From the NCBI RefSeq assembly GCF_027912515.1, contig NZ_CP115464.1, positions 2,046,001 to 2,110,000 on the forward strand: a DNA stretch of 64,000 nt. Direction: 5' to 3'. The position numbers and the translations under genes are program-made. The notes under the pieces are model-generated. The model saw only the letters and a program-made list of their open reading frames with translations, was not told where the DNA came from and did no database searches. This DNA comes from Brevundimonas sp. NIBR10 (lineage in GTDB: Bacteria > Pseudomonadota > Alphaproteobacteria > Caulobacterales > Caulobacteraceae). This document shows positions 26,911 through 33,573 of this stretch, piece after piece (the stretch's first letter is position 1; every line of letters begins with the position of its first letter).

Positions 26911-26938
26911 CGGGGTCCCTTTTCCACGCCGATCCACA
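26911..26938 (-). repeat. right terminal repeat of the IS21 element
   Basis: Reads TGTGGATCGGCGT ... AAAAGGGACCCC on the minus strand, matching the left end. Confidence 0.85.
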
Positions 26939-26947
26939 CATCATGGA
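26939..26947 (+). repeat. target-site duplication, right copy
   Basis: Exact second copy of CATCATGGA directly after the element. Confidence 0.85.
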
Positions 26948-27200
26948 CATCGTCCACGCCTTTCTCAGGATCGATGATGCCAAGCTTCGGCAAGCGGCCA
27001 TTGCTGCCGTGCGTGCCTTGGCTTCATCTCGGGATTAATGATGCGACCATTGGGCACTATCAGCGCCGCAACTACTGGGGTCGGCTTCTCCGCTATCCGG
27101 CGTAATGCCTTTGGCCGGTTTCGACCCGAAGCAGCCTTCGGCATGCTGCCCTGATACCAAGGCCCTAGTCGGCTATGAGACGTTGGTCTAGCGGTTGGCT

Positions 27201-27464
27201 ATGAAGCGCCAAGAGTTCGGGGATTTGTTTGTATTTGTCGCGGTCGCGGACGCATCGAGCTTTACCCAGGCGGCTGAACGCCTTGGCACAACCCAGCCTG
27301 TCGTTAGCCAAGCCATCCGTCGGCTAGAGGATCGTTTTGGGCCATTGGCTGAACGAGGCCCGGCCGGGGTGACAGGGCTGACCGTCGTTGGAAGAGGGCT
27401 TGCCGAAGAACTCCGGCCTGTCTTGGCTTCCATTCAAGCCATAGTCGATCTGCGAAGCGAGTAG
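27201..27464 (+). pseudogene. truncated LysR-type regulator
   Basis: An 87-residue frame with a LysR helix-turn-helix (FVFVAVADASSFTQAAERLGTTQPVVSQAIRRLEDRFG), followed by the start of the linker helix and then a stop. The effector-binding domain (about 200 residues) is missing, so it is either a remnant or a free DNA-binding domain. A second, full LysR gene is at 57262-58170. Confidence 0.6.
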
Positions 27465-27600
27465 GCCGCTCTGCATATGACCGCTTGCCACCCCTGATGG
27501 CTGCTCGATAGGTCCGCCTACGGGCCGGTTGCCAACATCGTAAACCGACCAGCGCGGACTTTGACCCATGTCGGTCGCGAGGGCCTGGAACGCAACTTCG

Positions 27601-28135
27601 CTAGACGAAAAGTGTGCCGCTGACTGGTGCGGGTGGGATTGGTGCTCTGGTCGAGGATGTGGGCGCCAGCGAAAAAGCCAGCGGCTCCGGGTCGTTGTCG
27701 ATCAGCCTGAACCAGACCGACTTGTAGCGGCCTTCGGCGTCGCGACCGGGCCCGCTGAACGCCGTGAACGAGACTAGGCACCCGTTGGCTGGTGAGAGCC
27801 CGGGACGCCAGTGCGCCGACTTGGTGTTGCGGGCGTTCGTCGTGCCGGCGTCAGGCTCCAGCTCAAGCAGCCGGTCGAAGTCCACGGATTTGCCCTCGGC
27901 GCGCAGCTTGTCCGTACGCTTCGACGCCGCGTCGAATAGGGCCTTGCGCGACAACGGCATGCCCCACCGGGAAAGCGCCAGCTCGGTCTCGCCATTGGCA
28001 TCCAGGCGCACGATCGCCGCAAAGTAATCGGGGTAGGTGTCGCGCGGCTCCAGATTACCGATGTTGCTCGTCATCGCCCGTGGCGAGGTCGAGGATTGAG
28101 GCTGGGCCTTTGCGGAGGCTGTAGAGGTTGCACAT
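27601..28135 (-). pseudogene. SRAP (YedK/HMCES-type) protein gene, frameshifted and 3'-truncated
   Basis: The ATG at 28135 starts MCNLYSLRKGPASILDLA, with the invariant Cys2 that crosslinks to abasic DNA. One extra base near 28080 throws the frame. The rest is read in the next frame: NIGNLEPRDTYPDYFAAIVR, LSRWGMP, TNARNTKSAHWRPGL and CLVSFTAFSGPGR. The C-terminal third with the active-site His is absent. SRAP proteins protect abasic sites in single-stranded DNA. Deleting one base would repair the start, but the 3' loss remains. Confidence 0.75.
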
Positions 28136-28144
28136 GGCGGGAAC

Positions 28145-28459
28145 CTACACCGGTAATCTGGATCCACCAGATCGACTGTGAGCGAGCAAGCCGCACGACA
28201 CCAGACGCCGGCTAATTGATCTGAACCAGATTGGGTCAAGGAGTCCGGGGACGGCCCGGCGACCTTGGCCGTCCGGATGACGGCGGGCCTGCTCTGCCCG
28301 ATCCATTTCGGTCACAGCCTGCTTGTCGTGCGCCGATGCATCCGGAGCTCCGTTGTTGTCCTGGTCCGAGAACTGTGGTGAGCCGCCCGGGCCTTTAAAA
28401 GCGCGCGACCAGAGATAGATCACGACGACGACGCCAATGGCAATCTGGACAAGCGACAT
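28145..28459 (-). CDS. small one-TM membrane protein, unidentified
   Basis: 104 residues from the ATG at 28459, with a strong AAGGAG site. Residues 3-20 (LVQIAIGVVVVIYLWSRA) form a membrane helix. The rest is polar (PQFSDQDNNGAPDASAHDKQAVTEMDRAEQARR). The last 45 residues are Arg-rich and may extend past the natural end through a mutation. No family is recognised. Confidence 0.55.
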   Translation of the reverse strand: MSLVQIAIGVVVVIYLWSRAFKGPGGSPQFSDQDNNGAPDASAHDKQAVTEMDRAEQARRHPDGQGRRAVPGLLDPIWFRSISRRLVSCGLLAHSRSGGSRLPV

Positions 28460-28518
28460 GATAGGCTCCTTCTGGACCGGGCAACGCCCCCGCCCCACCA
28501 CAGTTGCTCTTTCGGGTC

Positions 28519-28611
28519 TCAACGCAGGAACATCACGGCCAACAGCCCGGCAATGGACCAGACCACAAGACGGGGGTGGCGATAGACAAAGGTCAGGATG
28601 TGCGCGGTCAT
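28519..28611 (-). CDS. possible 30-residue membrane peptide
   Basis: MTAHILTFVYRHPRLVVWSI followed by AGLLAVMFLR, a single hydrophobic helix. It lies upstream of the small membrane protein gene on the same strand. No good ribosome site is visible, so this is only a candidate. The rest of 28460-28781 holds nothing else of note. Confidence 0.3.
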   Translation of the reverse strand: MTAHILTFVYRHPRLVVWSIAGLLAVMFLR

Positions 28612-28781
28612 GTGGGGTAGGTCGTGGCGATCCTTCAAAATACAAGGCGTTGCGGCAACACGCCCCGCTTCTCGCGAGCCGTCTGACACCTGCCCTGTGG
28701 TCGATCCGAACTCCGGAAAACGACCCTGAGTGTCTCGCAGACGTGGAAAAGCCCAGCACGGTGGCCGGGCTGATCATCAGG

Positions 28782-29267
28782 CTATTCTGATGTTGGTGCC
28801 TTTGCGGCTCTAGGCTTTTTCGCGGTTGGCTCTGTCTTGGCCATTCTGCCCTTCGAGCCCAGCCCAATGCTCTTAGCCAACTCGGACCGTCTGGCGCTGT
28901 AGGCCGGATGGGTCATGGGATAGTCGTTCGGAAGCCCGAAGGTACTGCGGTAGGTTTCCGGGGAATAGCCGTTCGTGGTGAGGTGACGCTTGAGGCTCTT
29001 GTAAGGCTTACCATCAAGGAAGCTGATCAGGCTTTCAGTTCCGATGGACTTTTTGATCTCTGCCTTGGTTTTGGTGTGGTCTTCGACGTCTTCGACGGGT
29101 GGACCAGCAACCCCCTCCAGCCCTTTCAGCGTGGCAAAAGTGTCTTTGATGAGGGTCTGCAGGTCATCGGCGGAGAGCCTATTGTTGGCATTGGATGCGT
29201 AGGACGAGACAAGTTCGATCGTTGCGCCAAAAATATCGTTGGTCCCGTCGTAGTTCTCATCAGCCAA
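28782..29267 (-). CDS. MucR/Ros-family transcriptional regulator lacking zinc ligands
   Basis: 161 residues from a TTG at 29267, chosen because GGGAG at 29275-29279 is correctly spaced from it. The core DGKPYKSLKRHLTTNGYSPETYRSTFGLPNDYPMTHPAYSARRSELAK is the Ros/MucR domain. The first zinc-ligand Cys is replaced by Ser (LISFLDGK instead of V-C-L-x-D-G-K) and the last His by Asn (TTNGYS); Asp and the first His remain. Zinc-free homologues that still fold are known in Mesorhizobium. MucR proteins bind AT-rich promoter DNA and shape chromosome-wide expression. The C-terminus is Lys/Ala/Pro-rich. Confidence 0.85.
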   Translation of the reverse strand: MADENYDGTNDIFGATIELVSSYASNANNRLSADDLQTLIKDTFATLKGLEGVAGPPVEDVEDHTKTKAEIKKSIGTESLISFLDGKPYKSLKRHLTTNGYSPETYRSTFGLPNDYPMTHPAYSARRSELAKSIGLGSKGRMAKTEPTAKKPRAAKAPTSE

Positions 29268-29443
29268 TGTCACTCTCCCAAGTTGCTTAACAACGGGATA
29301 GACGAAACTCACTCAACGGGAAAGGACAGAAATTCCGATTCGTCATGCCGTGGTCTGCTTCTGTAACTTAGTTGCTGAACGACGGAGACTATCTCGGATC
29401 GCGGTGGTTTGCGCTTCTAATCGCTGAAACAAGCCTGGTAACT

Positions 29444-30432
29444 CTACTCCCGGGCCTTGGCTGCCGCGTCCAGGAGCCGGATTGCAGAGATTTCGGCTGC
29501 GTCGGGAGTCAGCTTCAACTTGCTTTCGGGCGGGTCTACGGCTTCGACGTAGCCGTCCACGGCTTCCGGGGCGAGTGGGTCGGCGACAGACGGTTTTGAC
29601 GGCTTGGTCATTCCGAACAAATCGCCAATCCTCGCGAGATGTTCCCTGCCGACCGCACGGCCTTTACCGTCATGACAATGTCGGTCGTCGCGCCGTGAGG
29701 CCGAATCACCAACTGAACCCTGCCCAGACAGCCTACACGCGGCGTTAGCGCCCCAAAGGCTGTAGTGCCGACCCTTGGCCTGGATAATGCGGTGCAAGTC
29801 GGCCCAGATGCGCAGGTCACACACTGTACAGTGTCCAAAGGCCGACCAGCGGTTCTCGACGATCACGCCGACGTTGACGGAATTCCTTCGCCAGTCGTCG
29901 TTTGCGTAGGCGTGAAGGCCCTTGCGGCCCACGTAATACCAGAGCGAGACCGCGTCGGCGAGATCGGCGTCGGCAGGGCTGGCGTTGCGGGTGTAGCTGA
30001 CCACCGCCTCCCGGTGACCCACCGGCAGCAGAAGCGCCCGGTCCGGCCCTCCGCCGGCCAGTTGTGCCGAGCGCCGAAGAGAGGGTAGGGGTTGAGCAAG
30101 GTCGCGTGGTCACAGCTCGACCGATCGCAGCGGACGATGAGGCGATGCCCTCGGCAGGGCACGGCGACCTCGCGCGGTAGGTTGCGGTTCGCTTCCGGCA
30201 TGGCGTCACCAGCGAGCGTTGGTGGCGCAGCCGAGTTGGAGAGCTGGATACCAGCGGCAAGACGCTGGACGGACCCTGGCGCACGGGTCTCGACGCAGGT
30301 CAGCACCTGCCTGGCCACGTCAGGGCCGTTGCGGTGAGCCAGCTCGGCGTCCAGCCCGGCCAGCATGTCGGCAAGGGATCGATCGTTCATGTCTCTCACC
30401 AGGTTGCTGGCCCGAGCGCGATCTAGACTCAT
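29444..30432 (-). pseudogene. two-zinc-site protein, unidentified family, one frameshift
   Basis: From the ATG at 30432 the frame reads SLDRARASNLVRDMNDRSLA, then RGHRLIVRCDRSSCDHATLL and GRTGRFCCR. It then continues one base out of phase as CGHREAVVSYTRNASPAD and later FGHCTVCDLRIWADLHRIIQAKG plus NAACRLSGQG. A missing base near 30022 accounts for it. The pairs C-x4-C ... C-x2-C and C-x2-C ... C look like two zinc-ribbon units. Similar uncharacterised proteins occur in Caulobacterales. It overlaps a 52-residue upstream gene by ATGA. Confidence 0.55.
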
Positions 30433-30587
30433 GAGATCAGACCCCAAAAGCCAATTGTTCCTGTAATGTTCTCGCCGCTGTGGATCGCGACCGGCGGGCA
30501 CGCTCGCCGGCGGAATGCCCAGACCAGATCGGACAGAGCGGTGACAAGGGTGGCGACTGCGGCGAGGAGTTCGGGGGTGATGTGCAT
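30429..30587 (-). CDS. 52-residue membrane peptide coupled to the zinc-site gene
   Basis: From the ATG at 30587 (AAAGGACG upstream) it reads MHITPELLAAVATLVTALSD, then LVWAFRRR and a short polar tail. Its TGA overlaps the ATG of the downstream gene at 30432 (ATGA), a strong sign that it is translated. One helix with a following Arg cluster suggests a membrane anchor. No family is known to me. Confidence 0.6.
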   Translation of the reverse strand: MHITPELLAAVATLVTALSDLVWAFRRRACPPVAIHSGENITGTIGFWGLIS

Positions 30588-30834
30588 GGGAGCGTCCTTT
30601 CCCGAGCATCATGATCGATTACCGAATCTAGGCGCGTCGGATGGCCCGACAATCGCAATGCTTACTGGCCTTGGGATTGATCGGTCGAGGTTGCGGAGTT
30701 GAGGGTCTTGAACGAGCCGAGATTGGCAACCCCACAGGTCCGATGATGGGTCAGTCCACTGCCCGCCCGCCGTTAGGGACGTCTCTTGACGAAAGGTAAG
30801 GCTCCACCTGCGACACCCTCTGAAGAGGTGCGCG

Positions 30835-31263
30835 ATGGCTACGATCCTGATTGCAGACGACGATCCGGTAATCCGGGAGATCGCGGGCGAGATGCTCCGC
30901 TCCACCGATAACGCTGCCTTACTGGCGGAGGACGGCCTAGAAGTCCTCGACCTCCTGGGCTCGCTCCAGATCGACCTCCTGATCACCGACATGCTCATGC
31001 CGAACATGGACGGGGTTGAGGTCATCATGCAGGCGCGCACAATGCAGCCGGATCTGAAAATCATCGCCATCAGCGGCGGGGGCGGTGTGGGTGCCGACTA
31101 CATCCTGCACACGGCCAAGATGCTCGGTGCGGACGCTGTCCTCAAGAAGCCTCTTCGCCTGGACACCTTCCTGAAGACCATCGACGACCTTCTATATGAA
31201 CAGGGTCGCAACGGATCGACTAGCCTCGCCCCAGGCCGAGTAGCCTCTAGGACCGGCCGCTGA
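30835..31263 (+). CDS. single-domain response regulator, paralogue of the one at 12033
   Basis: A 142-residue receiver protein with ADDD, Asp52 in LLITDMLMP, AISGGGGVGADYILHTAK and LKKPLRL, nearly the same motifs as the protein at 12033-12491. Only the tails differ. GAAGAGGTGC before the ATG resembles the upstream sequence of the paralogue. There is no kinase next to it. It could compete with its paralogue for one kinase. Confidence 0.9.
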   Translation: MATILIADDDPVIREIAGEMLRSTDNAALLAEDGLEVLDLLGSLQIDLLITDMLMPNMDGVEVIMQARTMQPDLKIIAISGGGGVGADYILHTAKMLGADAVLKKPLRLDTFLKTIDDLLYEQGRNGSTSLAPGRVASRTGR

Positions 31264-31399
31264 AGTCAGCCATAATCCAGCATTGCTGGCCATCTGGCGT
31301 CTCGATCCTCACGGGTTGCTTGTCATGCACCTGCCACGCCCTCGCGACCTTCAAAACCGACTTCTCGTCCATGGGCTCTGACCGTCTTCTATCCGCCAT
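31247..31399 (-). CDS. small hypothetical protein of 50 residues
   Basis: From an ATG at 31399 with GGCGAGGG upstream: DRRRSEPMDEKSVLKVARAW, QVHDKQPVRIETPDG, QQCWIMADFSGRS. The compact alternation of strand-like segments suggests a small beta domain. It overlaps the 3' end of the receiver gene by 17 bases, convergently. No family is recognised. Confidence 0.5.
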   Translation of the reverse strand: MADRRRSEPMDEKSVLKVARAWQVHDKQPVRIETPDGQQCWIMADFSGRS

Positions 31400-31508
31400 C
31401 GCCCTCGCCGCTACAGCGCTGTTTTGGTCATGAGTCCTGAGCCTAAGCCCGCGCGCTCGTCGGCACTTGCGACTTAATGTGACAGCACCATCCTGACAGA
31501 GCCCGACT

Positions 31509-31991
31509 CTACTCTCGGTGATCGGGCGCATATCCGGGCGTAGGCGTCAAAGGTATCGCAGCGGCCAAGATGGCCACCGCGCCCAGCCAACTGGCTAAAA
31601 TCTTGACCCCCAGCGAGATCTTGGTTTTGCGGACCCACAAGGCGGGCAGCACCAACAGGATCCACGGCAGTGCGATGGCCAGGTCCATCGATCGGCCAGC
31701 GACCGAAAGCACAGCGCCGGCCCAGACGCCGGCGTTGGCGGCCAGGACGACGGGCCAGGCGAATCCCGGCCCCCCGCGAATGTGGATGGAGGCCGCCATG
31801 ACAACGATGCTGGCCCAGCATCCGAAAAATGCAGCCTCCTCCCAGCGAACCGGAATGCCGACGGCGAAGACGACAAGGGCAAAGATGACAAGCGCAAGAA
31901 CTGCGGGGGCCAGCGCCTTTCGCGGGGCGTAGGCCAGCAGGAGTCCCAGAGCAGCGCAGAGAAGGGCCGCAGGAAGCGCACCGTCCCGCAT
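31509..31991 (-). CDS. polytopic membrane protein next to HupE
   Basis: 160 residues from an ATG at 31991 that overlaps the hupE stop (ATGA). About five membrane helices (ALPAALLCAALGLLLAYA, VLALVIFALVVFAV, FGCWASIVVMAASI, LPWILLVLPALWV, ILASWLGAVAILAAA). No named family. Translational coupling to a HupE/UreJ-type protein suggests that it supports the same metal transport. Confidence 0.7.
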   Translation of the reverse strand: MRDGALPAALLCAALGLLLAYAPRKALAPAVLALVIFALVVFAVGIPVRWEEAAFFGCWASIVVMAASIHIRGGPGFAWPVVLAANAGVWAGAVLSVAGRSMDLAIALPWILLVLPALWVRKTKISLGVKILASWLGAVAILAAAIPLTPTPGYAPDHRE

Positions 31992-32593
31992 CAGGCGACG
32001 GCTCGGAACAGGAACCACAGACCGGCCGCTGCGGTCAGACCGCCCAGAACGCGGAGTATGGGCAATCCTCCGAACCGGAACGCGCCGTAACCGATGATGA
32101 TCCCGACGATATGCAGCAGACCGGTCGATGCCACGAACCCGACACTATAGCCGGTCGGATCGGCGGCTGATGGCAGTTCCTGGCCATGGGCAAAGCCATG
32201 AAACAGCGCAAAGACCGCAACCAGGACGATGGCGATCCAGTCGGCGGGTTTCCAGCTGAACGCAATCGCCGATCCAAGAACCAGTACCGAGAGGCCGATG
32301 CCGAGTTCGACGGGCGGCATCGGGAAGCCCAGTATTCCCAGAACGCCGCCCACGGCCATCATGAGCGGAAACACGACCGGCAGGGCGATCACCAGCGGTC
32401 TGCCAAGGATCGCGCCCCACAGACCGACGGCAACCATGGCCAGCATATGATCGGGGCCATTGAGCGGATGCAGGAAGCCTGAAATGAAGCCGCCGGCTAG
32501 GCCGGTTCCATCGTGTGCCGAGGCTGTACCCGCGGACAGGGCAACGATCACGATGCCCAAGGGGACGGGCACAGTCTTCTCGGTCGGCGGCAC
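31991..32593 (-). CDS. HupE/UreJ-family metal transporter
   Basis: About 200 residues. The start is uncertain: GTG at 32593 or at 32572. A signal-like segment ends TASAHDGTGLAGGF. The HupE/UreJ motifs are clear: HPLNGPDHMLAMVAVGLWGA and FALFHGFAHGQELP, with His and Asp in membrane helices that bind nickel or cobalt in this family. It is divergent from a DUF4198 gene, also linked to nickel/cobalt uptake, with less than 160 bases between them. Confidence 0.85.
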   Translation of the reverse strand: MPPTEKTVPVPLGIVIVALSAGTASAHDGTGLAGGFISGFLHPLNGPDHMLAMVAVGLWGAILGRPLVIALPVVFPLMMAVGGVLGILGFPMPPVELGIGLSVLVLGSAIAFSWKPADWIAIVLVAVFALFHGFAHGQELPSAADPTGYSVGFVASTGLLHIVGIIIGYGAFRFGGLPILRVLGGLTAAAGLWFLFRAVA

Positions 32594-32750
32594 GGACCAA
32601 CAGGCCGATCGGGATATTGTTTTGTAAGTCAAACCGCGTCCTTTTCCGACGATGGATCGTACATTCGCAGAAGGCACCAACGCTGCCTTAATCACATACG
32701 TCTGGCCGTTGGCCGCAGATGTCATGACGTTAGCGAAATGGAGGCGTGTC

Positions 32751-33566
32751 TTGCGCAAAATCTGGCTCGGCGTGCTTGTCGCCTCTTTCGCCCTTCCGGC
32801 GACCGCTCATGACTTCTGGGTGCAGCCCGACCCGTTCTGGGTCGCGGCGGGTCGTCCGGCCGCAGTCAGCCTTTGGGTCGGTCATGGGGTGAACCGGGAG
32901 CTGTGGGATGCCGATATCGCCAAGGTCACCATCTTGCGTAGCGTCGGTCCCAACGGCACCACCAATCAGCAGGGCTCCATCCGTCAAGGCGGGGTGGGAC
33001 GGATGACCTTCACCACACCCGGAATCCATGTGATCACCTTGGAGACTGGACATACACCCAGCGAACTCCCCTCGATCAGATTCAATGACTATGTCGATAC
33101 CGAAGGGCTGACGCTGATACGGGCGCAGCGCCAGCGTTCTCGTCAGAGCGATGCTCCGGGACGGGAAATCTACAGCCGACGCGCGAAAGCGTTGATCAGG
33201 GTTGGAGCCGGAGCTGGTACGGAGGCCCCCTATGTGACTCAGCCCATGGGTTTGCGGCTTGAACTGGTGCCAGTTCAGAACCCCTACACAGCTGCAGCCG
33301 GGCAACCTCTTGGTTTTCAGGTTCTGTATGAAGGACGACCTTTAACCGGAGCTCTGGTGAAACTCGTCAATTTGGCTGCGGACGAACGCCCTGTTGCGAC
33401 CCGGATCAGCGACCGTCGCGGCAACGTCAGTTTTTCGATCCCGCGTTCGGGCGACTGGCAGTTGAACGTGGTCTGGGGCGAGCCGTTGAGCGGCAATCCG
33501 GCCGCCGATTTCGACACCACCTTCTCAAGCCTGACCTTTGGATTCGACGCTCCGCCGGCGAGCTGA
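32751..33566 (+). CDS. DUF4198 periplasmic metal-uptake accessory protein
   Basis: 271 residues from a TTG at 32751, selected because GGAGG (32740-32744) is 6 bases upstream and the resulting signal peptide is ideal (LRKIWLGVLVASFALPATAHDFW). The mature N-terminal H-D-F-W and the two beta-sandwich-like parts, ending RGNVSFSIPRSGDWQLNV, match DUF4198 (NikM/CbiK-like). The family binds nickel or cobalt in the periplasm and hands it to a transporter. The neighbouring HupE/UreJ gene is a plausible partner. A longer start at 32724 is possible. Confidence 0.85.
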   Translation: MRKIWLGVLVASFALPATAHDFWVQPDPFWVAAGRPAAVSLWVGHGVNRELWDADIAKVTILRSVGPNGTTNQQGSIRQGGVGRMTFTTPGIHVITLETGHTPSELPSIRFNDYVDTEGLTLIRAQRQRSRQSDAPGREIYSRRAKALIRVGAGAGTEAPYVTQPMGLRLELVPVQNPYTAAAGQPLGFQVLYEGRPLTGALVKLVNLAADERPVATRISDRRGNVSFSIPRSGDWQLNVVWGEPLSGNPAADFDTTFSSLTFGFDAPPAS

Positions 33567-33573
33567 GGGTCGT

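Larger units (their letters stand above)
24433..26938 (-). mobile_element. complete IS21-family insertion sequence
   Basis: A 2506-base element with related 28-base ends (24433-24460 and 26911-26938, both TGT-x2-ATCGGCGT ... AAAAGGGACCCC). A second, inner copy of the motif lies at each side (24460-24485 and 26876-26903), which is the IS21 hallmark of multiple terminal repeats. It carries istA and istB on the minus strand and is bounded by a perfect 9-base direct repeat. Both genes are intact, so it may be active. Confidence 0.93.
24320..27038 (+). pseudogene. 67-codon gene split by the IS21-family insertion
   Basis: Removing 24433-26938 plus one copy of the 9-base target repeat restores one frame from the ATG at 24320 to a TAA at 27036-27038: 113 + 91 bases = 68 codons. 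The C-terminal half (IMDIVHAFLRIDDAKLRQAA ... AVRALASSRD) is a helical segment like the C-terminus of small HTH-type regulators. The start codon is uncertain because another ATG (24349) opens a different frame. The insertion therefore inactivates this gene. Confidence 0.65.
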
